In this document: positions 1 to 7,672 of the stretch, piece after piece
Numbering within the stretch: position 1 is the first letter of the stretch
How the letters are laid out: the number at the start of each line of letters is the position of its first letter
Source of the DNA: an uncultured Ruminococcus sp.
Lineage (GTDB): Bacteria > Bacillota > Clostridia > Oscillospirales > CAG-272
Length of the DNA stretch: 29,976 nt
Direction: 5' to 3'
Assembly (NCBI GenBank): GCA_902782785.1
Contig: CACZOH010000058.1
Coordinates: forward strand, 1-29,976
Translations under genes and position numbers: made by a program
Notes under the pieces: generated by a model
What the model was told of the DNA's origin: nothing
Databases searched by the model: none
Seen by the model: only the letters and a program-made list of their open reading frames with translations

Positions 1-84
1 GAAGCGGAAGAGATAACGGAAGAAGCAAAGACCGCGGCGGAGGAAGCGGCGGACGGAGAAAACAAAAATGGCGAAGATAATTGA
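1..84 (+). CDS. 3' end of an unidentified acidic protein (partial)
   Basis: Frame 1 is open from the window edge to a TGA at 82-84 and encodes 27 residues made mostly of Glu, Ala, Asp and Asn. It overlaps the folD start by 17 bp in another frame, which suggests translational coupling in one operon. Only a low-complexity acidic tail is visible, so no function can be given. A tail like this could be the disordered C-terminus of many proteins. The frame has no independent support beyond its good spacing with folD. Confidence 0.55.
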   Translation, partial: EAEEITEEAKTAAEEAADGENKNGEDN

Positions 85-916
85 CGGTAAGGCAATATCG
101 GCGCAGATACGCGCGGAAATAAGCGAGGACGTTATCGCGTTTGAGCGTGAGCACGGCTTTGCTCCGTCGTTGACGGTCATAATAGTGGGAGAGGATCCCG
201 CGTCGCAGGTCTACGTAAGAAACAAGGAAAAAGCGTGCATACAGGTGGGGATCAGGTCCGATATAATCCGCCTCCCCGCCGAAACCGAGGAAGCTCAGCT
301 GTTGTCCGTGATCGAGAAACTGAATAACGATCCCGACGTTAACGGCATCCTCGTTCAGCTCCCTCTACCGAAGCACATTAACGAAAAGAACGTGATCTGT
401 AAAATAGACCCGAAAAAGGACGTTGACGCGTTCGGTTACGAAAACACGGGCAGGATTATGGCGGGGGATTACGATTTTCTTCCGTGCACTCCCGCGGGCG
501 TTATGGAGCTTCTGCACAGAAGCGGTATAGACGTCTGCGGCAAGGACTGCGTCGTGATAGGCAGAAGCAATATCGTCGGCAAACCCATGGCGATGCTTCT
601 GATGCACGATAACGGCACGGTAACGGTCTGCCACTCAAAAACGGCGGACCTTGCGTCGCACACGCGCCGTGCGGATATACTCGTATCATCCGTGGGAAAG
701 CCGGATTTCATAACCGCGGACATGATAAAGGAAGGCGCCGTTATAATAGACGTCGGGATAAACCGTCTTGAGAACGGCAAGCTGACGGGAGACGTTGATT
801 TTGAGGGCTGTTTTGAAAAAGCGTCCGCTGTCACGCCCGTTCCCGGCGGCGTGGGACCGATGACGGTCACGATGCTGTTGAAAAACACTCTGACCGCCGC
901 AAAAAAGCAAAATTAA
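68..916 (+). CDS. folD: Bifunctional methylenetetrahydrofolate dehydrogenase/cyclohydrolase FolD
   Basis: This enzyme oxidises 5,10-methylene-THF to methenyl-THF with NAD(P)+ and then hydrolyses it to 10-formyl-THF, in cytosolic one-carbon metabolism. The 282-residue length is typical. The N-terminal catalytic region has YVRNKEKA, with Tyr49 and Lys53 where the family keeps its catalytic Tyr/Lys pair, and ILVQLPLPKHI follows near residue 95. The Rossmann part holds VIGRSNIVGKPMAMLL near residue 160, and the C-terminal signature PVPGGVGPMTVTML is intact. The ATG overlaps the end of the upstream frame, so folD is probably cotranscribed with it. The next gene, rplU, has its own promoter. Confidence 0.96.
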   Translation: MAKIIDGKAISAQIRAEISEDVIAFEREHGFAPSLTVIIVGEDPASQVYVRNKEKACIQVGIRSDIIRLPAETEEAQLLSVIEKLNNDPDVNGILVQLPLPKHINEKNVICKIDPKKDVDAFGYENTGRIMAGDYDFLPCTPAGVMELLHRSGIDVCGKDCVVIGRSNIVGKPMAMLLMHDNGTVTVCHSKTADLASHTRRADILVSSVGKPDFITADMIKEGAVIIDVGINRLENGKLTGDVDFEGCFEKASAVTPVPGGVGPMTVTMLLKNTLTAAKKQN

Positions 917-948
917 CATTTTATTTACAACTAAACCCGAAAGCGGGA

Positions 949-977
949 TTGACAAAAGTATTTATATGCGTTATAAT
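949..977 (+). promoter_or_regulatory. Sigma-A promoter of rplU-prp-rpmA
   Basis: TTGACA at 949-954 and TATAAT at 972-977 are separated by exactly 17 bp, a full consensus match. Transcription should begin near 984, leaving a leader of about 75 nt before the rplU start. Confidence 0.88.
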
Positions 978-983
978 GTTTTG

Positions 984-1059
984 CCGCATGAAATAAGGTC
1001 ATAAATACCGGAAAAGGTTACCTGTAACAGCGAGTCTTATGGAAAGTGAGGAAAAAATC
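984..1059 (+). promoter_or_regulatory. 5' leader of the L21 operon, possible ribosomal-protein leader
   Basis: About 75 nt lie between the promoter and the GTG start. The segment contains short complementary stretches (AGGT/ACC, and GTTAC followed by GTAAC near 1018-1029) before the Shine-Dalgarno GAGG at 1048-1051. L21 leaders that mediate autogenous control are known in Firmicutes. I cannot match this sequence to that family by eye, so the role is inferred from position only. Confidence 0.35.
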
Positions 1060-1371
1060 GTGTTTGCTATTATCGAAACAGGCGGAAAGCAGTACAAGGT
1101 AGAGGAAGGCGAGTCCATCTTCGTCGAGAAGCTCGACGTTGAAGCGGGCGACTCCTATACTTTTGACCGCGTACTTGCAGTATCCACCGACGCAGGCTTC
1201 ACGGTGGGCGCTCCCACGATCGAAGGCGCTACCGTCACCGCTACCGTTGAAAAGAACGGCAAGTCAAAGAAGATCTACGTTATCAGATACAAGTCCAAGA
1301 AGAACGAGAAGAAGAAACAAGGTCACAGACAGCCCTACACAAAGCTCAAAATTGAAAAGATCAACGCGTAA
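1060..1371 (+). CDS. rplU: 50S ribosomal protein L21
   Basis: L21 is a large-subunit protein that contacts 23S rRNA. From the GTG at 1060 the protein starts (M)FAIIETGGKQYKV, the normal L21 N-terminus, and is 103 residues long. The basic C-terminal region KKNEKKKQGHRQPYTKLKI is typical of the family. An in-frame ATG at 1039 would add seven residues (MESEEKI) that are foreign to L21. GAGG at 1048-1051 sits about 8 nt before the GTG, whereas no good ribosome binding site precedes the ATG. The stop TAA overlaps the prp start by one base (TAATG), and the order rplU-prp-rpmA is the standard Firmicutes operon. Confidence 0.95.
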   Translation: MFAIIETGGKQYKVEEGESIFVEKLDVEAGDSYTFDRVLAVSTDAGFTVGAPTIEGATVTATVEKNGKSKKIYVIRYKSKKNEKKKQGHRQPYTKLKIEKINA

Positions 1372-1730
1372 TGACTAAGATAACGTTCTATAAAACGGAG
1401 GACGGTATTTACTACGGCTTCCGTGAAACGGGTCACGCGGGATACGAGGACGCGGGAAAGGATATAGTCTGCTCCGCTCTGTCCGCGATGACTATGCTTA
1501 TCATAAACACTGTTGAGGTCGCGCTCGGTTCATCCGTCGATTACACGATAGACGAGGAGAGCACGGATATAGAGGTCGTATGCAAAGGCGCTCTGCCGAA
1601 ATATGAGGCAGATAAAAAAACAAACTACGCGATAGCGTCGCTTATGCTCGGCTACTATCACCAGCTGCATGATATGTTAGAGGATTATTACGAGTATCTG
1701 GACGTGGATGAGCGCGTCCGACAAATCTGA
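1371..1730 (+). CDS. prp: Ribosomal-processing cysteine protease Prp
   Basis: Prp removes the N-terminal extension of L27 in Firmicutes and related phyla, an essential maturation step in species studied. The 119-residue protein carries the family's two active-site signatures: GHAGY with His22, and DIVCSALSAM with Cys34. It lies between rplU and rpmA, the usual place. Its presumed substrate two genes along has the expected extension ending LQFF before AHKKG. Start and stop overlap and spacing indicate tight coupling with rplU (one-base overlap) and close linkage with rpmA (17 bp). Older annotations call this family YsxB or DUF464. Confidence 0.93.
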   Translation: MTKITFYKTEDGIYYGFRETGHAGYEDAGKDIVCSALSAMTMLIINTVEVALGSSVDYTIDEESTDIEVVCKGALPKYEADKKTNYAIASLMLGYYHQLHDMLEDYYEYLDVDERVRQI

Positions 1731-1747
1731 TCGAGGAGGAAAAAGCA

Positions 1748-2026
1748 ATGTTGAAACTCAGTTTGCAGTTTTTTGCACATAAAAAAGGCGTCGGTTCAAC
1801 AAAGAACGGACGTGACAGCCGCGCGCAAAGGCTCGGCGTCAAAAGAAGCGACGGACAGTACGTTCTCGCGGGCAACATAATAGTCCGCCAGCGTGGAACT
1901 CATATCCATCCCGGCGAAAACGTAGGCCGCGGATCGGACGATACGCTGTTCGCACTTACCGACGGCAAGGTCAAATTCGACATCGCCGCCGGCGGCAAAA
2001 AGCGCGTGAGCGTCTGCGCCGAATAA
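1748..2026 (+). CDS. rpmA: 50S ribosomal protein L27 with cleavable N-terminal extension
   Basis: L27 reaches into the peptidyl-transferase centre with its N-terminus. The 92-residue protein begins MLKLSLQFF and then AHKKGVGSTKNGRDS, the normal mature L27 start. The nine-residue extension matches the Prp cleavage motif, with the cut expected between Phe9 and Ala10. The core GVKRSDGQYVLAGNIIVRQRG is well conserved. GAGGAGG at 1734-1740 is a strong ribosome binding site. The gene ends the operon, and an intrinsic terminator follows 14 bp after its stop. Confidence 0.96.
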   Translation: MLKLSLQFFAHKKGVGSTKNGRDSRAQRLGVKRSDGQYVLAGNIIVRQRGTHIHPGENVGRGSDDTLFALTDGKVKFDIAAGGKKRVSVCAE

Positions 2027-2040
2027 AACAAACGTCAAAA

Positions 2041-2067
2041 AAACGCCGTACAAACGGCGTTTTTTTT
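2041..2067. terminator. Bidirectional intrinsic terminator between rpmA and cysK
   Basis: AAACGCCGT at 2041-2049 pairs with ACGGCGTTT at 2054-2062 around a four-base loop. A T-run follows on the plus strand, and an A-run upstream (T-run on the minus strand) makes it work both ways. It serves the convergent rplU operon and the metY-cysK transcript. Confidence 0.88.
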
Positions 2068-2083
2068 GCTTTTACAATATCGC

Positions 2084-3016
2084 TTATTCCGTAAATAACG
2101 GCGTGGAATAATATCTGTCTCCGCTGTCGGGCAAAAGCGCTACTATCGTTTTGCCGCTGTTCTCTTCTCTTTTTGCAAGCGTGACGGCGGCGAAAAGCGC
2201 CGCGCCCGAGGAGATGCCGACCGATATGCCCTCTTTTTTCGCAAGGAGCTTTGCCATGGAAAACGCGTCCTCGTTTTCTACCGGGAAGACCTCGTCATAT
2301 ACGTTAGTATTGAGCACCGCGGGAACGAAGCCCGCGCCGATGCCCTGTATTTTATGCGGTCCCGCCTTGCCCTCGGAGAGAACGGGCGATGTCTTCGGCT
2401 CCACCGCCACGACCTTTATTCCGGGATTCTTTTCCTTTAAATACTCTCCCGTGCCCGTGACGGTTCCGCCCGTGCCGACGCCCGCGACGAAAATATCGAC
2501 CTCTCCGTCCGTGTCAGCCCATATTTCGGGACCCGTTGTCGCCTTGTGCGCGGCGGGGTTTGCAGGGTTGACGAACTGTCCCGGGATAAAGCTGTCCTTT
2601 ATCTCGCCGGCAAGCTCCTCAGCCTTTTCTATCGCGCCCTTCATTCCCTTTGCGCCTTCGGTCAGCACTATTTCCGCGCCGTAGGCTTTTAAAATATTTC
2701 TTCTCTCAACGCTCATGGTTTCGGGCATCGTCAGTATTATCCTGTAGCCTTTTGCGGCGGCTATTGCGGCGAGACCTATACCGGTGTTTCCGGACGTCGG
2801 CTCTATTATGACGGAGCCGGGCTTCAGTTTTCCCTTTTCCTCGGCGTCCTCTATCATCGCCTTAGCTATCCTGTCCTTTACGGAGCCTGCCGGATTGAAA
2901 TATTCGAGCTTAAGCAAAAGCGTCGCCTTGAGCTCAAGCGCCGTCTCAAGATTTACCGCCTCCACGAGCGGGGTGTTCCCTATAAGTCCTATCGTTCCCT
3001 TATATATTTTTGACAT
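2084..3016 (-). CDS. cysK: Cysteine synthase (O-acetylserine sulfhydrylase)
   Basis: This PLP enzyme makes cysteine from O-acetyl-L-serine and sulfide in the cytosol. The 310-residue protein has NPAGSVKDR with the PLP-binding Lys47, the substrate loop PTSGNTGIGLA, the phosphate-binding GTGGTVTGTGEYL, and the C-terminal PDSGDRYYST. All are diagnostic of the CysK/CysM fold, and the length is normal. It lies 13 bp downstream of metY with a good ribosome binding site (AAGGAGG), so the two are probably one transcript. Nearby iscS and iscU use cysteine as the sulfur donor. The sequence does not separate CysK from CysM with certainty. Confidence 0.94.
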   Translation of the reverse strand: MSKIYKGTIGLIGNTPLVEAVNLETALELKATLLLKLEYFNPAGSVKDRIAKAMIEDAEEKGKLKPGSVIIEPTSGNTGIGLAAIAAAKGYRIILTMPETMSVERRNILKAYGAEIVLTEGAKGMKGAIEKAEELAGEIKDSFIPGQFVNPANPAAHKATTGPEIWADTDGEVDIFVAGVGTGGTVTGTGEYLKEKNPGIKVVAVEPKTSPVLSEGKAGPHKIQGIGAGFVPAVLNTNVYDEVFPVENEDAFSMAKLLAKKEGISVGISSGAALFAAVTLAKREENSGKTIVALLPDSGDRYYSTPLFTE

Positions 3017-3029
3017 CGTATGATCCTCC

Positions 3030-4310
3030 TTATTTTATTGCGGCAAAGCCGTTTTCAAGATCGTTTATTATATCATCTATATGCTCCGTGCCTATCGACA
3101 GGCGAATGGTGTTTTCGTGTATGTTCTGCTCCCCGAGCTCCTCTTCCGAAAGCTGTGAATGTGTTGTTGAGGCGGGGTGTATGACGAGCGATTTTACGTC
3201 CGCTACGTTAGCGAGAAGCGAGAATATCTTAAGATTGTCTATGAATTTCCACGCTTCTTCCCGTCCGCCTTTTATATCGAACGTGAATATCGAGCCGCCG
3301 CCGTTTTTGAAATACTTTTTATACAGAGCGTGCTGCGGATGATCCGGAAGCGAGGGGTGATTTACCTTTTCCACAAGCGGATGCGCCGAGAGGTATTCAA
3401 CTACCTTTTTCGTGTTTTCCGCGTGGCGCTCGAGCCGCAGCGACAGTGTTTCCACGCCCTGCAGAAGCAGAAAAGCGTTGAACGGTGAGATCGCGGCGCC
3501 CGTGTCGCGCAGAAGTATGGCGCGGACGTAAGTCGCAAACGCCGCTTTTCCCGCCGCGGTGGTGAACGATACGCCGTGATAGCTCGGGTTGGGCGCGGCG
3601 ATATTCGGGTATTTCTCTTCCGACCATTCAAACGTCCCGCCGTCCACTATCACGCCGCCGAGCGTCGTCCCGTGACCGCCTAAGAATTTCGTCGCCGAAT
3701 GTACCACTATATCCGCGCCGTGCTCTATCGGACGGATGAGATACGGCGTGCCGAAGGTGTTGTCTATAACGAGCGGTACGCCGTGTCTGTGCGCCGTATC
3801 CGCCGCCGCGTCTATATCCGGTATATCGCTGTTCGGGTTGCCGAGCGTTTCTATGAAGATCGCCTTTGTATTCGGCTTTATCGCCGCCTCGACCTCATTC
3901 ATATCGTGTATGTCGACGAAGGTCGTTTCTATTCCGTACTGCGGCAGCGTATGCGCAAGCAGATTGTAGCTTCCGCCGTAGATCGTCTTCTGCGCCACGA
4001 TATGACCGCCGTTTTGCGCAAGCGCTTCTATCGTGTACGTTATCGCGGCGGCGCCCGACGCGACAGCCAGAGCCGCCGTGCCGCCTTCAAGCGCGGCTAT
4101 TCTTTTTTCAAGCACCTCCTGCGTGGAGTTTGTCAGCCTGCCGTATATGTTTCCCGCGTCCGTGAGACCGAAACGCGCGGCGGCATGCTCGCTGTTGTGA
4201 AACACGTAGCTTGTGGTCTGATATATCGGTACCGCTCTCGAATCCGTAGCGGGATCGGCCTGCTCCTGCCCTACGTGAAGCTGGAGAGTTTCAAATTTAT
4301 ATCCGTTCAT
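3030..4310 (-). CDS. metY: O-acetylhomoserine sulfhydrylase (MetY type)
   Basis: A Cys/Met-metabolism PLP enzyme expected to join sulfide to O-acetylhomoserine to give homocysteine. The 426-residue length is typical of MetY. SATKFLGGHGT contains the PLP-binding Lys208, and the N-terminus FETLQLHVGQEQADPATDSRAVPIYQ style is the classic family opening. I place the start at the ATG at 4310, preceded by AAAGG. The frame stays open for 46 more codons upstream, but those residues are Lys-rich and unrelated and would run through the promoter at 4341-4369. It sits just upstream of cysK. It could also accept O-acetylserine, as some homologues do. Confidence 0.93.
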   Translation of the reverse strand: MNGYKFETLQLHVGQEQADPATDSRAVPIYQTTSYVFHNSEHAAARFGLTDAGNIYGRLTNSTQEVLEKRIAALEGGTAALAVASGAAAITYTIEALAQNGGHIVAQKTIYGGSYNLLAHTLPQYGIETTFVDIHDMNEVEAAIKPNTKAIFIETLGNPNSDIPDIDAAADTAHRHGVPLVIDNTFGTPYLIRPIEHGADIVVHSATKFLGGHGTTLGGVIVDGGTFEWSEEKYPNIAAPNPSYHGVSFTTAAGKAAFATYVRAILLRDTGAAISPFNAFLLLQGVETLSLRLERHAENTKKVVEYLSAHPLVEKVNHPSLPDHPQHALYKKYFKNGGGSIFTFDIKGGREEAWKFIDNLKIFSLLANVADVKSLVIHPASTTHSQLSEEELGEQNIHENTIRLSIGTEHIDDIINDLENGFAAIK

Positions 4311-4340
4311 ATTATACCTTTCCACAGGCCTTACGCCTGT

Positions 4341-4369
4341 ATTATATAACTTTTTTTTCCGTTTGTCAA
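4341..4369 (-). promoter_or_regulatory. Sigma-A promoter of metY-cysK overlapping the iscU stop
   Basis: On the minus strand TTGACA (4369-4364) and TATAAT (4346-4341) are 17 bp apart, a full consensus match. The -35 box overlaps the iscU stop codon (4366-4368) and lies in the centre of a perfect 15-bp palindrome, CCGTTTGTCAAACGG (4359-4373). A short hairpin (ACAGGC/GCCTGT) lies in the leader at 4324-4340. Confidence 0.85.
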
Positions 4370-4794
4370 ACGGTTTCTTCAACTTTTTCCCGATTACTGT
4401 CGCCAGATACGCGTTTTTTATCGGGATTTTTTTCATAATAATCGTCAAGCGCGTTCTTTATCGCTTCCTCAGCCAGAACGGAACAGTGCATTTTATACTC
4501 CGGCAGACCGTCGAGCGCCTCCGCCACCGCCTTGTTCGTTAGCTTCATCGCCTCGGAAACGGGCTGTCCTTTTATAAGCTCCGTCGCCATTGACGACGAG
4601 GCTATGGCGCTGCCGCAGCCGAATGTCTCAAACTTCACGTCCGTTATTATATCGCCGTCGATCTTCAGATACATTTTCATTATGTCGCCGCATCTCGCGT
4701 TTCCGACCTCTCCCACGCCGTCGGCGTCCTCTATCACACCGACGTTTCTCGGATTTCTGAAATGGTCCATGACCTTTTCGCTGTATAAAGCCAT
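4366..4794 (-). CDS. iscU: Fe-S cluster assembly scaffold IscU/NifU-like
   Basis: The protein is a scaffold on which Fe-S clusters are built from sulfur delivered by a cysteine desulfurase. Its 142 residues include the three conserved cysteines Cys35 (NARCGD, with Asp37), Cys60 (FGCGSAIASSS) and Cys104 (MHCSVLAE). The opening MALYSEKVMDHFRNPRNVG is typical. It starts 9 bp after the desulfurase gene with AGGAGG ahead of its ATG, so the two are one operon. The C-terminal tail after about residue 120 is charged and variable. It lacks the extra domains of full-length NifU. Confidence 0.95.
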   Translation of the reverse strand: MALYSEKVMDHFRNPRNVGVIEDADGVGEVGNARCGDIMKMYLKIDGDIITDVKFETFGCGSAIASSSMATELIKGQPVSEAMKLTNKAVAEALDGLPEYKMHCSVLAEEAIKNALDDYYEKNPDKKRVSGDSNREKVEETV

Positions 4795-4803
4795 AACGTC
4801 CTC

Positions 4804-5991
4804 CTATAAAATAAATTCGCGTTCGCCCGCGCAAAGCTCGCGCCATACAGGCGAGAAACCGCGCAGTCGGGAAACGACCTCTTTGACGGAGCTTACGATA
4901 TAATCCGCCTCTTCCTCCGTCAGGTCCTCGTCTATCGTAAGTCTGAGAGAGCCGTGCGCCACGTCGTGCACTCTGCCTATCGCAAGCAGGACGTGCGACG
5001 GGTCGAGCGAGCCCGAGGTACACGCGGAGCCGGACGACGCGGATATGCCCATATCGTCAAGGAGCAGGAGCAGGGATTCTCCCTCGATGCCCTCAAAACA
5101 GAAGCTGACGTTTCCCTGCAGTCTTTTTTCCCTGTCGCCGTTCAGCGCCGAGTGCGGTATCTCCGACAGACCTTTTATTATCCTGTCGCGCATCCGCGTC
5201 GTTTTTTTCGCGTTCTCCGCCATACCGGATACGGCTTCACACAGCGCCGCCGCGCAGCCGGCTATTCCCGCCGTGTTCTCCGTTCCGGCGCGCCGTCCGC
5301 GCTCCTGCGCTCCGCCCTCTATCAGCACGTACGGCCTGATCCCCTTTCTCACGTAAAGGAATCCGACGCCCTTCGGTCCTCTGAACTTGTGCGCGGAAGC
5401 AGAAAGCATATCGATATTGTCCTTCAAAACGTCTATCGGCAGATGTCCCGCCGCCTGCACCGCGTCCGTATGGAACAGAATTCCGCGCTCCCTGCATATC
5501 GCGCCGACCTCCGGTACGGGCTGTACCGTTCCGATCTCGTTGTTCGCGTACATCATCGTTACAAGGCACGTATCGTCCCTTATGGCAGCTTTTATATCAG
5601 ACGCGTTTATTATCCCGTTTGCGCCGACGGGGACGTACGTAACGTCAAAGCCGTCCTTTTCGAGTTTTCTCAGCGTATGCAGCACCGCGTGGTGCTCTAT
5701 CGTGTCCGATACTATGTGGCGTCTGCCTTTTGCTTTGCCGAGCTCCGCCGCGGTCAGTATCGCCTGGTTATCCGATTCCGAGCCGCCGGAGGTAAATATG
5801 ATCTCCCTCGCTTCCGCGTTTATACATCGCGCCGTGCGCATTCGCGCGTCCTCGACCGCTTCTTTTGCCTTCTGCCCGAAGGAATAAAGACTTGACGGGT
5901 TGCCGTACTGCTCCGTAAGATACGGAAGCATCGCGTTGAGCGCCGTTTTGCTCAGCTTTGTCGTCGCCGCGTTGTCAGCGTAAATTCTCAT
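4804..5991 (-). CDS. iscS: Cysteine desulfurase (IscS/NifS family)
   Basis: A PLP enzyme that takes sulfur from cysteine as a persulfide and passes it to the IscU scaffold. From the ATG at 5991 the protein has 395 residues, starting MRIYADNAATT, the usual N-terminus. The PLP Lys202 lies in SAHKFRGPKG, a conserved EHHAVL motif is at about residue 99, and the catalytic Cys324 lies in the mobile loop SGSACTSGS. AGGAG precedes the chosen start; the frame extends ten codons further upstream without resemblance to the family. It leads the minus-strand iscS-iscU unit and is divergent from iscR. I cannot tell NifS from IscS on sequence alone. Confidence 0.95.
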   Translation of the reverse strand: MRIYADNAATTKLSKTALNAMLPYLTEQYGNPSSLYSFGQKAKEAVEDARMRTARCINAEAREIIFTSGGSESDNQAILTAAELGKAKGRRHIVSDTIEHHAVLHTLRKLEKDGFDVTYVPVGANGIINASDIKAAIRDDTCLVTMMYANNEIGTVQPVPEVGAICRERGILFHTDAVQAAGHLPIDVLKDNIDMLSASAHKFRGPKGVGFLYVRKGIRPYVLIEGGAQERGRRAGTENTAGIAGCAAALCEAVSGMAENAKKTTRMRDRIIKGLSEIPHSALNGDREKRLQGNVSFCFEGIEGESLLLLLDDMGISASSGSACTSGSLDPSHVLLAIGRVHDVAHGSLRLTIDEDLTEEEADYIVSSVKEVVSRLRGFSPVWRELCAGEREFIL

Positions 5992-6021
5992 TAGATTATC
6001 TCCTTTTCCGGAATTTACCAC

Positions 6022-6050
6022 ATTATACTACCATTTACCTACTATGTCAA
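6022..6050 (-). promoter_or_regulatory. Sigma-A promoter of iscS-iscU
   Basis: TTGACA (6050-6045) and TATAAT (6027-6022) on the minus strand are separated by 17 bp, a full consensus match. Transcription would start about 25 nt upstream of the iscS ATG. The spacer contains ATTTACC and TTACCTA on the plus strand, motifs also found in the divergent iscR promoter. Confidence 0.87.
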
Positions 6051-6114
6051 TAGGCTAATTGAGATTTTCTTTTTACGGAATGTAAACTTTTTATTCTTGA
6101 ATTACCTATTTACC
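6033..6114. promoter_or_regulatory. Candidate IscR operators in both divergent promoters
   Basis: ATTTACC occurs at 6033-6039 and 6108-6114, and TTACCTA at 6035-6041 and 6102-6108. The first pair lies within the spacer of the iscS promoter and the second within the spacer of the iscR promoter. A factor binding there would block RNA polymerase at both. The adjacent gene encodes an Rrf2/IscR regulator, which makes it the natural candidate, but the match to any known IscR motif is untested. Confidence 0.4.
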
Positions 6115-6126
6115 CTATGGTATAAT
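6097..6126 (+). promoter_or_regulatory. Promoter of iscR-lplA
   Basis: TTGAAT (6097-6102) and TATAAT (6121-6126) lie 18 bp apart, with transcription expected near 6133 and the iscR ATG at 6158. The -35 box is weaker than in the divergent iscS promoter. Confidence 0.7.
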
Positions 6127-6157
6127 ATGCAAAAAAGCAAATAACGGGGTAAAAGTT

Positions 6158-6553
6158 ATGATATCGACAAAAGGAAGATACGCTCTGCGCGTGATGGTCG
6201 ACCTTGCGGAACGTTACGGAAACGACGCGATACCGCTGAAGGAGATAGCAGAGCGTCAGGAAATTTCAAAGAAATATCTTGAAATAATAGTAAAGGACCT
6301 TGTCCGCGGCAAACTGATTAAGGGTTCAAGCGGAAAGGGCGGCGGCTACGTTTTGTGCAGAAAGCCGGAGGAATACTCTGTCGGCGAGATAATAGAGCTG
6401 ACGGAGGGGACTCTCGCGCCCGTTTACTGTCTTTCAAGCGGAGCGGAGGTCTGTCCGCGCGCCGGCGTATGCAAAACTCTTCCCCTGTGGAACGAATTCG
6501 ACCGTATGGTACACGACTTTTTCTATAATAAAAAGCTCTCCGATCTTCTCTGA
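6158..6553 (+). CDS. iscR: Rrf2-family Fe-S sensing regulator, IscR-like
   Basis: A small winged-helix transcription factor of 131 residues. It opens MISTKGRYALRVMVDLAERYG, the classic Rrf2 N-terminus, and the recognition-helix region ISKKYLEIIVKDLVR follows. The GGGYVL wing is at about residues 61-66. Cys91, Cys99 and Cys105 are spaced as in IscR proteins that bind a [2Fe-2S] cluster, followed by LPLW. The gene is divergent from iscS-iscU, which strongly suggests control of Fe-S assembly and of its own transcription. Some Rrf2 proteins in Firmicutes (CymR) instead respond to cysteine, and metY and cysK nearby leave that possible. The cysteine triad favours IscR. Confidence 0.9.
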   Translation: MISTKGRYALRVMVDLAERYGNDAIPLKEIAERQEISKKYLEIIVKDLVRGKLIKGSSGKGGGYVLCRKPEEYSVGEIIELTEGTLAPVYCLSSGAEVCPRAGVCKTLPLWNEFDRMVHDFFYNKKLSDLL

Positions 6554-6569
6554 GGTATAAGAGGAAAAA

Positions 6570-7529
6570 ATGAAAATATATAAAACAACGGTAACGGATC
6601 CGTATTTCAATCTCGCGTCCGAGCAGTATCTGCTTGAAAACGAGCCCGACGACGTATTTATGCTGTGGCGCAACGAAAGATCCGTCATAATCGGGCGCAA
6701 TCAGAACGCATACGCGGAGATCAACCGCAAATACGTGACGGACAACGGCATAGCCGTGGTGCGCCGTCTGACGGGCGGCGGCGCGGTATTCCACGACGCC
6801 GGCAATATAAATTATTCCTTTATTATGAAAAAAGGCGGGGCGAGAACGCTTGATTTCGCGTCGTTCTGCGCGCCCGTGATAAACGCTCTGAACAGTCTCG
6901 GCGTTCCCGCGGAGCTTTCCGGCAGAAACGATCTGACGGTGAACGGCAGAAAATTCTCCGGCAGCGCGCAGTGCGTATATAACGGCAGAGTGCTCCACCA
7001 CGGGACGATACTTTTCAGCGCGGATATGTCAAAAATGACAAATTCCCTAAACGCGGACCCCGAAAAAATGAAAAGCAACGGCGTTAAAAGCGTACGCGCG
7101 CGCGTCTGCAATCTGAATGAATATCTGCCGGATATCGACGTTTTACAGCTCAAGGACTATCTTGAAAAAAGCGTCGACGGGGATGTAACGGAGTTTTCCC
7201 CGGAGCAGATAAAGGGCATCGAAAAGCTGAAGAGGGAAAAATACGGGACATGGGAATGGAATTACGGCAAATCCAAAACGTATGAAAAGACGGTAAAGCG
7301 CCGCTTTCCGTTCGGCTCCGTCGAGGTGTCTTACACCTCCGAGCACGGCGTCATAACGGATATTAAAATAAGCGGTGATTATTTCGGCGCCGCTCCGACG
7401 TCCGCTCTTGAAAGCTCACTCACCGGAACAAAGCTTCTGCGCGGCGATATCGTAAAGGCGCTTAACGGAATAGAAAGCTATATACACGGCGCGGACTCAA
7501 AACAGATAGCGGAGCTTTTTGAAATATGA
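6570..7529 (+). CDS. lplA: Lipoate-protein ligase A
   Basis: The enzyme activates lipoate with ATP and attaches it to the lysine of lipoyl domains in 2-oxoacid dehydrogenases or the glycine cleavage H protein. The 319-residue protein has RRLTGGGAVFHD (residues 65-76), the lipoyl-AMP pocket, and GRKFSGSAQ with the conserved Lys128. The accessory C-terminal domain is present from about residue 245, so it has the full two-domain bacterial form. It starts 16 bp after iscR, preceded by AGAGGAAAA, so both probably share one transcript. Lipoate synthesis itself needs Fe-S enzymes, which may explain the pairing. No terminator is obvious downstream. Confidence 0.94.
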   Translation: MKIYKTTVTDPYFNLASEQYLLENEPDDVFMLWRNERSVIIGRNQNAYAEINRKYVTDNGIAVVRRLTGGGAVFHDAGNINYSFIMKKGGARTLDFASFCAPVINALNSLGVPAELSGRNDLTVNGRKFSGSAQCVYNGRVLHHGTILFSADMSKMTNSLNADPEKMKSNGVKSVRARVCNLNEYLPDIDVLQLKDYLEKSVDGDVTEFSPEQIKGIEKLKREKYGTWEWNYGKSKTYEKTVKRRFPFGSVEVSYTSEHGVITDIKISGDYFGAAPTSALESSLTGTKLLRGDIVKALNGIESYIHGADSKQIAELFEI

Positions 7530-7672
7530 TCCCGCAAAAACGCTTTTTCGGATCAGCGGCGTCCTCCGGTGCGGGTCCGGTTTGAATTTACAATTTGTTT
7601 TCAATTTTTTTGTGGCAAAATCACCGCTTTTTCCGTTTTATAAGTGAAAGACGTTGAGAGCGAGAAAGGAAA

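Noticed and set aside
4311..4448. 46-codon N-terminal extension of MetY
   Set aside because: It overlaps iscU and the metY promoter, and is Lys-rich with no MetY similarity.
7527..7553. Imperfect inverted repeat at the lplA stop (GATCCCGC ... CGGATC)
   Set aside because: Mismatched stem and no T-run, so I did not call a terminator.
7614..7640. Possible ECF-type promoter (GGCAAAAT, then CGTTTT) before the sigma factor gene
   Set aside because: Spacing of about 14 bp is short and neither box is a good match to a known ECF class.
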